Source: Micromonospora echinospora
Lineage (GTDB): Bacteria > Actinomycetota > Actinomycetes > Mycobacteriales > Micromonosporaceae
Assembly (NCBI RefSeq): GCF_014203425.1
Contig: NZ_JACHJC010000001.1
Coordinates: 744,001-808,000 of the forward strand
Length of the DNA: 64,000 nt
Direction: 5' to 3'
Shown: positions 52,896-61,086 of the stretch, piece after piece
Numbering within the stretch: position 1 is the stretch's first letter
Layout: each line of letters opens with the position of its first letter
Notes under the pieces: model-generated
What the model saw: only the letters and a program-made list of their open reading frames with translations
What the model was told of the DNA's origin: nothing
Databases searched by the model: none
Program-made: the position numbers and the translations under genes

Positions 52896-53644
52896 CGCAC
52901 CGTCTCCTCCCGCGCGGGGCGCAGCAGCGCCGGGTGCAGCAGCCGGGCGTCTCCGGCGCGGTAGAGCTTGGCCCGGGGGCCGCCGCGCGCGCCGCCGCGT
53001 TCGGTGCTGGCGCCGGTGCTCTCCACGAAGCCGGGCACCGAGAGCACCTTGCGGTGGAAGTTGCCGGCGTGCAGCGGGTGGCCCCAGACCGTCTCGTAGA
53101 CCTCGCGGAGTTCGGTGACGGTGAACTCGGGGGCGAGGAATCGGGTGGCCAGCGGCGTGTACTCCAGCTTGGAGCGGGCCCGCTCCAGCCCGTCGTCGAT
53201 GATCCGGGCGTGGTCGAAGGCGAGCTGCCGGCTGGTCAGCGCGGTCACCGGCAGCCAGATCGCCTCGTCGGCGTCGGTGTCGGCGACCGGGTCGGGCAGG
53301 TCGGGGGCGAACGCCAGGTGCGCGACCGAGACCACCCGCATGCGCGGGTCGCGGTCCGGCGCGCCGTAGCTGCCGAGCTGTTCCAGGTGCACCCGGCGCA
53401 GCCGCTCGCCGCCGAGGCCGGTCTCCTCGGCCAGCTCGCGCCGGGCACCGGTGGTCAGGTCCTCGTCCGGCTGGACGAAACCGCCGGGCAGCGCCCAGTG
53501 CCCCTCGTAGGGCGGCGCGCCCCGGCGGATCAGCAGCAGGTGCAGCGCGCCCTCGCGGATGGTCAGCGCGACCACGTCGACGGTGACCGCGACCGCCGGG
53601 TAGTCCCGGGGGTCGTACCCGGCGAGGAAGTCCTGCTCGTTCAC
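52892..53644 (-). CDS. NrtR-like NUDIX/winged-helix regulator
   Basis: 250 residues. The NUDIX domain has an intact box (GFVQPDE...RRELAEETGL). The C-terminal winged helix is of the NrtR type (LAPEFTVTELREVYETVW, NFHRKVLSVPGFVES). NrtR proteins sense ADP-ribose or related NAD metabolites and repress NAD genes. An intact box suggests hydrolytic activity may be retained. First gene of a four-gene operon; a 29-bp palindrome at 53657-53685 overlaps the presumed promoter, indicating autoregulation. Confidence 0.92.
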   Translation of the reverse strand: MNEQDFLAGYDPRDYPAVAVTVDVVALTIREGALHLLLIRRGAPPYEGHWALPGGFVQPDEDLTTGARRELAEETGLGGERLRRVHLEQLGSYGAPDRDPRMRVVSVAHLAFAPDLPDPVADTDADEAIWLPVTALTSRQLAFDHARIIDDGLERARSKLEYTPLATRFLAPEFTVTELREVYETVWGHPLHAGNFHRKVLSVPGFVESTGASTERGGARGGPRAKLYRAGDARLLHPALLRPAREETVR

Positions 53645-53656
53645 GGCCGCTCACTC

Positions 53657-53685
53657 TCTCAGGTTGAGAATAACTCAATCTGAGA
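53657..53685. promoter_or_regulatory. Palindromic operator of the NrtR-like operon
   Basis: Two 12-base arms (TCTCAGGTTGAG and CTCAATCTGAGA) match as inverted complements at 11 of 12 positions around AATAA. It lies 13 bases before the NUDIX gene start. The likely binder is the NrtR-like product; other genes with this site would extend the regulon. Confidence 0.82.
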
Positions 53686-53699
53686 ACAACTTAGCGCCG

Positions 53700-53727
53700 A
53701 AAAGAGGGGACGGCAAGTCCCCTCTTT
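53700..53727 (-). terminator. Terminator after MaoC gene
   Basis: An 11-bp stem (AAAGAGGGGAC with GTCCCCTCTTT) has a 5-base loop. On the minus strand it ends in a short T-run, immediately after the MaoC stop. Confidence 0.9.
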
Positions 53728-53730
53728 CAC

Positions 53731-54798
53731 TCAGCGCACGGAACCGGTCAGGTGCGGTCTCCCGTCCCGGGCGCTGTGCAGCGCGAAGTCCCAGCCCGCG
53801 CCCGCCGCCGAGGCGCTGAACGCCACAGTCGACGGCAGCGGCACCGGCAGCTTGAACGACACGTCCACCGTGTACGCCTCGGGTAGCCGCGGCTCCAACG
53901 CGGCCAGGCAGCGGGCCTTGCTCCACATGCCGTGCGCGATCGGGCGCGGGAAGCCGAACAGCCGCGCGCCCAGCTTCGAGGTGTGGATCGGGTTGTGGTC
54001 GCCGGAGACGCGCGCGTAGTCGGTACCCACGCGCGGCGTCACCCGCCACTGCGCGGAGAAGGCCGGCGGCGCCGGACGGTCGTCCCGGTCGCGCCGCGGG
54101 CCGCCGCCGGACGCGCGCTCCTTCCCGAGGTACGTGGACACGCCGCGCCAGACCTCCTCGCCGCCGATCGACCCGATCAGCACCACGTCGAGCTGGCGGC
54201 CCCGCTCGTGCGGGCGCAGGTTCTCCGCGTACGTGTGGAAGTCGACGCGCTCGCCGACCTCGACCGGCCGGCGCACGGTGATCCGGTTGGCCACGTGCAC
54301 CACGCCGGTGAGTGGGATCGGGAAGCCCGGACTCGTCATCAGCCGCAGCGACAGCGGAAACCCGAGCACGTGCAGGTACGTCGCCGGCAGCCGGTCGGTC
54401 AGCCGGAACCCGCACACCCGGTCGTAGTCCGCCAGGTGCCGCTGATCCACGGCCACCCCGCCGACGGCGAGTTCAAGCCCCGGCACGTCCGCCCCGCGCC
54501 GCCCCCCAACCCCAGGCACCGCTCCCAGCAACGCACGGCGATAAAGCGCCCCACTGGCAGGCAGCCGCTCCAGCTTCACCCGCCGCCGCCCCTCCGGCCC
54601 CGCCCTCTCACCCCGTTGATCATGAGGTTGGCTGCCTTGTGGATCTCCCGAAGTGCCGTCAACTTCATGATCGTCGGAGGCCGGGCGGGCCTGGATGCGG
54701 GCGAGGGCGGCGGCGCGGGCGGAGGTCAGGTCTCGGGTGGGGCCCTCGATCAGGTCGTGCAGGGTCAGGTCGTCGTCCTCGTGGTCACGGGGTGCCAT
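53731..54798 (-). CDS. MaoC-type hotdog dehydratase, HtdX-like
   Basis: 355 residues from the ATG at 54798 overlapping the FabG stop (TGATG). C-terminal MaoC/hydratase-2 motif YARVSGDHNPIHTSKLGA supplies Asp and His; FGFPRPIAHGMWSKA follows. The N-terminal half (DYDRVCGFRLTDRLPATYLH) is a second, degenerate hotdog. It hydrates an enoyl-CoA or enoyl-ACP. Its partners FabG4 and a FadA2-like thiolase reproduce the mycobacterial htdX-fabG4-fadA2 locus. Residues 43-61 are encoded by a palindromic repeat element. Confidence 0.9.
   Translation of the reverse strand: MAPRDHEDDDLTLHDLIEGPTRDLTSARAAALARIQARPASDDHEVDGTSGDPQGSQPHDQRGERAGPEGRRRVKLERLPASGALYRRALLGAVPGVGGRRGADVPGLELAVGGVAVDQRHLADYDRVCGFRLTDRLPATYLHVLGFPLSLRLMTSPGFPIPLTGVVHVANRITVRRPVEVGERVDFHTYAENLRPHERGRQLDVVLIGSIGGEEVWRGVSTYLGKERASGGGPRRDRDDRPAPPAFSAQWRVTPRVGTDYARVSGDHNPIHTSKLGARLFGFPRPIAHGMWSKARCLAALEPRLPEAYTVDVSFKLPVPLPSTVAFSASAAGAGWDFALHSARDGRPHLTGSVR
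54615..54675. repeat. GATCATGA palindromic element within MaoC gene
   Basis: Imperfect inverted arms: GATCATGAGGTTGGC (54618-54632) and GCCGTCAACTTCATGATC (54655-54672). It resembles the other GATC-ended inverted repeats of the window. It lies in frame in the MaoC gene and encodes a hydrophilic linker near the N-terminus. Confidence 0.8.
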
Positions 54799-56156
54799 CA
54801 CGCCCCCAGCAGGCTCTGGCCGCAGACCCGGACCACGTTGCCGCTGACCGCGCCGCTCGCCGGCCAGGAGAGCCAGCCGATCGTCTCGGCCACGTCCACC
54901 GGCAGGCCGCCCTGGGCCATGCTGTTCATCCGGCGTCCCGCCTCGCGGATGGTCAGCGGGATGCGCGCGGTCAGCCGGGTCTCGATGAAGCCCGGCGCGA
55001 CAGCGTTCAGGCTGATCCCGCGCTCACGCAGCACCGGGGAGAGCGAGTCGACAAGGCCGATCACGCCGGCCTTGCTGGTGGCGTAGTTGGTCTGCCCCCG
55101 GTTGCCGGCGATACCGGCGATCGAGGAGACCGACACGATCCGGCCGCCGGCCGGGATCAGATCGCGCTCCAGCAGCACGTCGTTGATGCGCTCCTGACTG
55201 GACAGGTTGACGTCGATCACCGAGTCCCACCGGTCGGCGTCCATCCGGCCCAGCGTCTTGTCCCGGGTGATACCCGCGTTGTGCACCACCACGTCGACCC
55301 GCCCGTGCCGCGACGCCAGATGCTCCGCCAGCCGGATCGGCGCGTCCGGCGCGGTCAGGTCGAGCTGCACCGCGCTGCCGCCGATGTCGTTGGCGACGGC
55401 GGCCAGCTCGTCCCCGGCCGCCGGGATGTCCAGCGCCACCACCTGCGCGCCGTCGCGGGCCAGCACCTTCGCCAGCGCCGCGCCGATGCCCCGGGCCGCG
55501 CCGGTCACCAGCACCACCTGCCCGTCCAGCGGCCGGTCCCAGTCGGCGGGCGCGACGGCGGTGCCGGCACCGACCCGGATCACCTGGCCCGAGACGTACG
55601 CGGACCGGCCGGAGAGCAGGAACCGGAGCGTGGACTCCAGGCTCACCGGAGTGCCGGCATCACCCTCGCGGGTCACGTAGACGAGCTGGGCGGTGACGCC
55701 CCTGCCGAACTCCTTGCCGATGCTGCGGGTCAGGCCCTCCAGCGCGCGCTGGGCGGTAGCCTCCCGAGGGGAGCCGCACTCGGCCGGCGGCGTGCCCAGC
55801 ACGATCACCCGGCCGCTCGGCACCAGCGAGCGGGCCTGCGGGTGGAAGAAGTCGTACAGCTGGCGCAGCCCGCTGGAGTCGGTGATGCCGCTGGCGTCGT
55901 ACACCAGGGCCGCGAAGCGGCGGTCGGCGTCGTGGGCGGCGACCGGTTCGGCCAGCTCGACCCCGGCGGCGGTCAGAATCTTCCCGGCCGGCTCGGCGAT
56001 CCGGCCCCGGGCCGAGGATCCGAGCAGGACCGGCCCGGGAACGAGCGGGTCGCCCGGCGTGTGCCGGCGCAGTCGGGGCGGGTCGGGCAGCCCGAGGCGC
56101 TTGACCAGCGCGCGACCGGCCCCCGTCTGGACGAAGCTCGCGTACCTGTCGGTCAT
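54798..56156 (-). CDS. fabG4: High-molecular-weight 3-oxoacyl reductase, FabG4-like
   Basis: 452 residues, twice as long as normal FabG. The N-terminal half is a degenerate Rossmann domain (VIVLGTPPAECGS). The C-terminal half is a full SDR: VLVTGAARGIGAALAKVLA, VVHNAGITRDKTL, SVSSIAGIAGNRGQTNYATS with Tyr-x-x-x-Lys. This double architecture is FabG4/HMwFabG (Rv0242c). It reduces 3-oxoacyl thioesters with NADH. Translationally coupled to MaoC and divergent from the thiolase. ATG start at 56156. Confidence 0.95.
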   Translation of the reverse strand: MTDRYASFVQTGAGRALVKRLGLPDPPRLRRHTPGDPLVPGPVLLGSSARGRIAEPAGKILTAAGVELAEPVAAHDADRRFAALVYDASGITDSSGLRQLYDFFHPQARSLVPSGRVIVLGTPPAECGSPREATAQRALEGLTRSIGKEFGRGVTAQLVYVTREGDAGTPVSLESTLRFLLSGRSAYVSGQVIRVGAGTAVAPADWDRPLDGQVVLVTGAARGIGAALAKVLARDGAQVVALDIPAAGDELAAVANDIGGSAVQLDLTAPDAPIRLAEHLASRHGRVDVVVHNAGITRDKTLGRMDADRWDSVIDVNLSSQERINDVLLERDLIPAGGRIVSVSSIAGIAGNRGQTNYATSKAGVIGLVDSLSPVLRERGISLNAVAPGFIETRLTARIPLTIREAGRRMNSMAQGGLPVDVAETIGWLSWPASGAVSGNVVRVCGQSLLGA

Positions 56157-56164
56157 AGGCGTAG

Positions 56165-56180
56165 CCTACTGGCGAGTAGG
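56165..56180. promoter_or_regulatory. Inverted repeat between fabG4 and thiolase
   Basis: CCTACT-GGCG-AGTAGG, a perfect dyad in the 55-base divergent intergenic region. It is positioned to control both genes. The regulator is not known; TetR-type repressors are plausible. Confidence 0.6.
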
Positions 56181-56211
56181 GTTGGGGCAACAGTTTCGAG
56201 GGAGGCCGATC

Positions 56212-57504
56212 GTGCAGAGTGTCCGGCGGGTCGCGGTCATCGGGGGCAACCGCATCCCCTTCGCCCGGTCCAACTCGCGCTACGCGCACGCGTCGAACTC
56301 CGACATGCTGGGCGCGGCGCTCGACGGGCTGGTCGCCCGGTTCGGGCTGGCCGGCGAGCGGGTCGGCGAGGTGGTGGCCGGCGCGGTGCTCAAGCACTCC
56401 CGCGACTTCAACCTCACCCGCGAGGTGGTGCTCGGCTCCCGGCTCGACCCGCACACCCCCGCGTACGACATCCAGCAGGCGTGCGGCACCGGTCTGGAGG
56501 CCGCCATCCTGGTCGCCAACAAGATCGCGCTCGGGCAGATCGAGGTCGGCATCGCCGGCGGCGTCGACACCACCTCGGACGCGCCGCTCGCCGTCAACGA
56601 GGACATGCGGCGCACCCTGCTCCAGCTCAACTCCGCCCGTACGCTCGGCGAACGACTCAAGATCGCGGCGAAGCTGCGCCCGCACCAGCCGTTCAAGCCG
56701 GACATCCCGCGCAACGCCGAGCCGCGTACCGGACTGTCCATGGGCGAGCACGCGGCCCGGACCGCGCTGCGCTGGAACGTCGACCGGACCGCCCAGGACG
56801 AACTCGCGCTGCGCTCGCACCAGCGGCTCGCGGCCGCGTACGACAAGGGGTTCTTCGACGATCTGATGACCCCCTACCTGGGGCTGACCCGCGACCAGAA
56901 CCTCCGCCCGGACACCAGCCTGGAGAAGCTCGGCTCGCTCAAGCCGGTCTTCGGCGCCTCCGGCGCGGACGCCGAGCAGGCCACCATGACCGCCGGCAAC
57001 TCCTCGCCGCTCACCGACGGCGCGTCGACGGTGCTGCTCGCCTCCGAGGAGTGGGCCAAGGCGCACAACCTGCCGGTGCTCGCCTGGTTCTCCTGGTCCG
57101 AGACCGCCGCCGTCGACTTCGTGCACGGCGACGAGGGCCTGCTGATGGCCCCCGCGTACGCGGTGCCCCGGATGCTGGCCCGCGCCGGGCTCAGCCTCCA
57201 GGACTTCGACTACTACGAGATCCACGAGGCGTTCGCCTCCCAGGTGCTGGCCACTCTCGCCGCCTGGGAGTCGCCGGAGTTCTGCAAGGAGCGCCTCGGC
57301 CTGGACGCGCCGCTCGGCTCGATCGACCGGGAGAAGCTGAACGTCAACGGCTCCTCGCTGGCGGCCGGCCACCCGTTCGCCGCCACCGGCGGCCGGATCG
57401 TCGCCACGCTGGCCAAACTGCTCGACCAGAAGGGGAGCGGGCGCGGCCTGATCTCCATCTGCGCGGCCGGCGGGCAGGGCGTGACCGCGATCCTGGAGCG
57501 CTGA
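56212..57504 (+). CDS. fadA2: Acetyl-CoA acetyltransferase, FadA2-like thiolase
   Basis: 430 residues from the GTG at 56212 (GGGAGG upstream). Thiolase signatures: QQACGTGLEAAI (nucleophilic Cys), YEIHEAFASQVLA (His), and ISICAAGGQGVTA (second Cys). NVNGSSLAAGHPFAATGG completes the active site. It cleaves or joins acyl-CoA units. Long N-terminal region and gene context match FadA2 (Rv0243). A terminator hairpin follows the stop. Confidence 0.95.
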   Translation: MQSVRRVAVIGGNRIPFARSNSRYAHASNSDMLGAALDGLVARFGLAGERVGEVVAGAVLKHSRDFNLTREVVLGSRLDPHTPAYDIQQACGTGLEAAILVANKIALGQIEVGIAGGVDTTSDAPLAVNEDMRRTLLQLNSARTLGERLKIAAKLRPHQPFKPDIPRNAEPRTGLSMGEHAARTALRWNVDRTAQDELALRSHQRLAAAYDKGFFDDLMTPYLGLTRDQNLRPDTSLEKLGSLKPVFGASGADAEQATMTAGNSSPLTDGASTVLLASEEWAKAHNLPVLAWFSWSETAAVDFVHGDEGLLMAPAYAVPRMLARAGLSLQDFDYYEIHEAFASQVLATLAAWESPEFCKERLGLDAPLGSIDREKLNVNGSSLAAGHPFAATGGRIVATLAKLLDQKGSGRGLISICAAGGQGVTAILER

Positions 57505-57511
57505 CGGCTTC

Positions 57512-57547
57512 GGAGCAGGGCTGCGGTCCCGGCCGCAGCCCTGCTCC
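57512..57547 (+). terminator. Terminator after thiolase
   Basis: A 15-bp perfect stem (GGAGCAGGGCTGCGG with CCGCAGCCCTGCTCC) and a 6-base loop, 7 bases after the stop codon. Confidence 0.9.
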
Positions 57548-57628
57548 ACGCTCTGTCGGTGCCCGGAGCAACCCGACGGCGGCTCAGCCGCGTCACCTGG
57601 GCATGAGGCGTACGAGAGGCTTCGGGAC

Positions 57629-58147
57629 GTGAACCGGGCCGAGGAAGACGAGTACCGGCAGTTCGTCACCGCCCGGCTGGAGTCGTTGCGCCGCACCGCG
57701 TACCTCCTGTGCCGCGAGTGGCACACCGCCGACGACCTGGTCTCCATCACGATCGGCAAGCTCTACCGGCACTGGCGCCGGGTCCGCGCGGCGGAGAACG
57801 TCGACGCGTACGTGCGCGGAATGCTCACCAACGCCTGGCTGGACGAGCGGCGGCGGCCCTGGCGGCGCGAGCGGGCGACCGACGAGGTGCCGGAGCAGGT
57901 CGATCTGGCGTTGCCGTACGCCGCCCTGGCTGACCGGCAGGCGCTGCTCGACCTGCTGGACCAGTTGCCGGCGCGGCGGCGGGCGGTGATCGTGCTGCGC
58001 TTCTACTGCGACCTGTCCGTGGAGCAGACCGCCGAGGCGTTAGGAATCAGCCCCGGCACGGTGAAGAGCCAGGCGGCCCGCGGTCTCGACACGCTCCGCG
58101 TCCTCGCCACCAACGCGTCGGGCCGACCCATGGAGGAGTGGGCATGA
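57629..58147 (+). CDS. SigE-family RNA polymerase sigma factor
   Basis: 172 residues. Region 2 (RRTAYLLCREWHTADDLVSI, GKLYRHWRRVRAAENVDAYV) and region 4 (LPARRRAVIVLRFYCDLSVE, GISPGTVKSQAARGL). GTG start with GAGAGG upstream. The stop overlaps the following membrane protein by four bases (ATGA). The two are the second sigma/membrane-partner pair of the window (compare 32410-33944). Confidence 0.93.
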   Translation: MNRAEEDEYRQFVTARLESLRRTAYLLCREWHTADDLVSITIGKLYRHWRRVRAAENVDAYVRGMLTNAWLDERRRPWRRERATDEVPEQVDLALPYAALADRQALLDLLDQLPARRRAVIVLRFYCDLSVEQTAEALGISPGTVKSQAARGLDTLRVLATNASGRPMEEWA

Positions 58148-59469
58148 GCTACCGGCAGCTTCTGGACGAGGCCATCGGCGACTCGCCCGCCTCGACGATC
58201 GATGTCGACCAGGTGATCGGGCGGCAACGCCGCAATCGCAGGCTGCGTCGCTGGGGGGTCTGCGGCGGCGCGGCGGCGACGGTGCTGGGTGTGATCGCCA
58301 CGGCAGTCCTCGTGCTGCCGTCGGCCGGGCGGCAGCCGGCCCCCGCTGAGCGCCCGCGGATCACCACCATGGCCGGCACCCCGGAGGACGTCGCGCGCCT
58401 GGACGCTGCGGTCATCGCGGCGGTGACCCGCCAGGCGCCGGAGGTGAAGTGGGATGGCTCCCCGCCGCGGTGGCGGCAAGGGGGCAAGCCGCCGAACACG
58501 ATCGAGCACTACTTCGGGCAGGGCGGGATCGCGGTCGACGGGGTCGAGGGGCACCTCATGGTGCAGATCGAACGGTTCGCGAGTCGACGAACCCGCATGT
58601 CCTGTCCCTACAGTTCCCATCACGAAAGCTGCCAGGACAGTGTGGAATCGAACGGCGAGCGGATCCAGGTGTCGACCAGCGGCCGGACCGACAAGGACCG
58701 GAATGGCCGGCAGTTGGTTTCGAGCACGCGACTCGCGACGGTGCTGCGGCCGGGCGACATGTTGGTGTCAGTGACCTTGATGAGTAACAGGTCGCGGCTC
58801 GACGGCGCGCTGCCGCTCACCGTCGAGCAGCAGACCGCGATCGCGCTCGACCCGGCCCTCGCCCTGGCCCCGGTGCCGCCCGGCGTGGTGCTGACCCCGC
58901 CGCCGCTGCTCTCCGAGGCACCGGCTCCGCCGCCGAGCCCTTCCCCGCCCAGCGGCCAGTTCGACCCGGCCGAGCAGAACCGCATCGACAACGCCGTGTT
59001 CGCGGCGCTGCGACGGCATGCACCAGGGGTCAAGGGTGCAGACGGTGCCGACGAGACCCCGACCGACCTCGCGTCGGTCTGGGACGAGAGCGGCGGGGAG
59101 AACACGGCCGACGCCTACTGGGGGCAAGGCCGGCTCCTGGTCGGCGGCACGACCGGACTCTTCTCGGTCCAGATCTGGCGGACCGATCCAGGCTTCTTTG
59201 GGGATCTGACCTGCGGGAAGCCGACCAAGGTCTACAGCTGCAAGGCGGGGGTCGGGCCGCACGGTGAGCGGTATCGCACCGTCACCCGTACCCGTCGGGA
59301 GGGTTCGGGCGTTGCGGGCGAGCGGGAGGTCGACGTCCGGCGCAAGGACGGCTCGTGGCTTTCGGTCACCCTCGCTGGCGACTCGCCGAGCGGGAAGTAC
59401 CCGCTGACCGCCGCGCAGCAGCAGGCCGTCGCTTTCGACCCCGCGATAGCGCTCGCTCCCCTGAGGTAG
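58144..59469 (+). CDS. Putative anti-sigma membrane protein with duplicated ectodomain
   Basis: 441 residues. A cytosolic segment (SYRQLLDEAIGDSPASTIDV, then Arg-rich RQRRNRRLRRW) precedes one helix (GGAAATVLGVIATAVLVLPS). The ectodomain is an internal duplication: LDAAVIAAVTRQAPEVK...VEQQTAIALDPALALAP and IDNAVFAALRRHAPGVK...AAQQQAVAFDPAIALAP, joined by a Pro-rich linker. Cysteine pairs lie in each copy (SCPYSSHHESC; LTCGKPTKVYSC). By position it regulates the SigE factor. The ectodomain family is not recognised. Confidence 0.83.
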   Translation: MSYRQLLDEAIGDSPASTIDVDQVIGRQRRNRRLRRWGVCGGAAATVLGVIATAVLVLPSAGRQPAPAERPRITTMAGTPEDVARLDAAVIAAVTRQAPEVKWDGSPPRWRQGGKPPNTIEHYFGQGGIAVDGVEGHLMVQIERFASRRTRMSCPYSSHHESCQDSVESNGERIQVSTSGRTDKDRNGRQLVSSTRLATVLRPGDMLVSVTLMSNRSRLDGALPLTVEQQTAIALDPALALAPVPPGVVLTPPPLLSEAPAPPPSPSPPSGQFDPAEQNRIDNAVFAALRRHAPGVKGADGADETPTDLASVWDESGGENTADAYWGQGRLLVGGTTGLFSVQIWRTDPGFFGDLTCGKPTKVYSCKAGVGPHGERYRTVTRTRREGSGVAGEREVDVRRKDGSWLSVTLAGDSPSGKYPLTAAQQQAVAFDPAIALAPLR

Positions 59470-59478
59470 CCGCCACGG

Positions 59479-59507
59479 GGGCAGCGGTCGTGAACGGGAC
59501 CGCTGCC
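59479..59507. terminator. Hairpin terminator after anti-sigma-like gene
   Basis: An 11-bp stem (GGGCAGCGGTC with GACCGCTGCCC), 8-base loop, between the convergent membrane-protein and SDR genes. Confidence 0.8.
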
Positions 59508-59535
59508 CTGGCCCTCGATCGCGGCGGCAACCGGG

Positions 59536-60276
59536 TCAGGCGGTGGCGCCACCGTCGATGGCGATCGACGCGCCGGTAATGTGCCGCCCGCCCTCGCCGA
59601 CCAGATGGCTGACCGTCGCCGCCACGTCCTCCGGCGTCCCGTACCGGCCCAGCGCGATGTGCACCCGCTGAGCGTCGGCCCCGGCGCTGTCCGCCCGGTT
59701 CATGTCGGTGTCGGTGGAACCGGGGAGGACCACGTTGACGGTGATCCCGCGCGGGCCGAGCTCCCGGGCGAGCGCCCTGGTCAGGCCGTTGACCGCGGTC
59801 TTGGTCATGGCGTAGACGCTCACCCCGGGGGCGGGGACCCGGCTGGCGAAGCTGCTGCCGATGTTGACGATCCGCCCGCCGGCGGGCATGTGGCGTACCG
59901 CCGCCTGGGTGGCCAGGAACGCCCCGCGGACGTGCACGGCGATGGCCCGGTCGAGGTAGTCGAGGCTGACCTCCTCGATCGGCGCCGACGCGAACACCCC
60001 GGCGTTGTTGACCAGGATGTCCAGCCGTCCCAGCTCGGCGACGGTCCGCTCGACCGCGCCGACCACCGCCGCCCCGTCGGTGCTGTCGGCCTGGATCGCC
60101 AGGCCGGTGCGGCCGTACGCCTCGATGTCGGCGACCACGGCTTTCGCGCTGTCCGCCGCCTCGCGGTAGGTGAACGCGACGTCTGCGCCGTCCCCGGCGA
60201 GGCGGCGCACGACGGCGGCGCCGATGCCGCGGCTTCCGCCGGTGACCAGGGCGACGCTGCCGGTAAGTCTGGACAT
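59536..60276 (-). CDS. SDR-family oxidoreductase, FabG-like
   Basis: 246 residues. Classical SDR: VALVTGGSRGIGAAVVRRLA, NNAGVFASAPIEE, NIGSSFASRVPAPGVSVYAM-TK with Ser-Tyr-Lys, and PGSTDTDMNRADS. Length and C-terminus (HITGASIAIDGGATA) match FabG-like 3-oxoacyl reductases or glucose-dehydrogenase-like SDRs. Monocistronic between two plus-strand genes. Substrate unknown. Confidence 0.9.
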   Translation of the reverse strand: MSRLTGSVALVTGGSRGIGAAVVRRLAGDGADVAFTYREAADSAKAVVADIEAYGRTGLAIQADSTDGAAVVGAVERTVAELGRLDILVNNAGVFASAPIEEVSLDYLDRAIAVHVRGAFLATQAAVRHMPAGGRIVNIGSSFASRVPAPGVSVYAMTKTAVNGLTRALARELGPRGITVNVVLPGSTDTDMNRADSAGADAQRVHIALGRYGTPEDVAATVSHLVGEGGRHITGASIAIDGGATA

Positions 60277-60451
60277 GCTTTCCCAATCCGGTCTGTCGAC
60301 TCAGGAGGATGAGGATGATCACCATAACCGGCGCCCTGTCCGCGCTGCCGGGGGCGTGCGTGGGCTCCCGCGCCGGGTTGCCGGCAGTTTCTACCGTGGA
60401 CGCCAGCCCGCTCGGACGTCACCCGCGGCGGCACCCCGAAATGGAGTGGTC

Positions 60452-61039
60452 ATGACCGGTCCAGTCCTGCTCCGTACCACCGTCGCCGCGCTGATCGTCG
60501 CGCTGGCCACGGCCGGCTGCACGTCCACCGGCACGAACGGCACGGAGTCCACCGCCCCGACCGCCGTCACCGAGGTTGCCGACGACGCGACGGCGGCGCC
60601 CGCGTCCGCCGCGCCGGGCAGCAGCGCGGCAACGCCGGCCGGCAGCGGCACGACCGGTGGCGGCAGCAAGGGTGGGCAGCCCGCCGGCAAGCTGGCCACG
60701 AGCGCCCCGAAGGCCACCGGACCCACCATCGGTTACTTCCGGGTCGCCCAGAAGCCGTCCTGCCCGAGCGGCACCAACATCAACCCGATCGCCGGCACGC
60801 CGGTCGTCCTGGAGTGGAAGACCAGCAACGTCGACTCCGTCGCACTCTCCGTCGACGGGCCGGGGGTGTACGCCGACAACTACCCGCCCACAAGCAGCGA
60901 GACCCTGAACTTCCCCTGCTCCGGCACGGAGGGCGACGTCCAGCGGCACACGTACCTGCTGACCGTGCGCAACGCCCACGGCAAGCAGACCAGGACCCTC
61001 GTGGTGACCGCGACCGTGCACGAGATCAAGCAGGTGTGA
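60452..61039 (+). CDS. Putative lipoprotein with Ig-like domain
   Basis: 195 residues. Signal peptide (LLRTTVAALIVALATAGC) with a lipobox ending ATAGC, so the cysteine is likely acylated. A Thr/Ala/Gly-rich linker of about 70 residues leads to a small beta-sandwich-like domain (VVLEWKTSNVDSVALSVDGP, LTVRNAHGKQTRTLVVTA). One cysteine pair (PSCPSG, NFPCSGT) may bridge. GGAGTGG ribosome site. Function unknown; likely surface-exposed. Confidence 0.85.
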   Translation: MTGPVLLRTTVAALIVALATAGCTSTGTNGTESTAPTAVTEVADDATAAPASAAPGSSAATPAGSGTTGGGSKGGQPAGKLATSAPKATGPTIGYFRVAQKPSCPSGTNINPIAGTPVVLEWKTSNVDSVALSVDGPGVYADNYPPTSSETLNFPCSGTEGDVQRHTYLLTVRNAHGKQTRTLVVTATVHEIKQV

Positions 61040-61086
61040 CGTAACCCAACCGGGCGCCGGCCGGCGGGTGCGCGAGAATGAGGGCC

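Noticed and set aside
53657..53685. Third HspR (HAIR) site
   Set aside because: TTGAG and CTCAA are separated by 5 bases, whereas the two real HAIR sites have 9 between the same pentamers; the larger 29-bp symmetry fits the adjacent NrtR-like regulator better.
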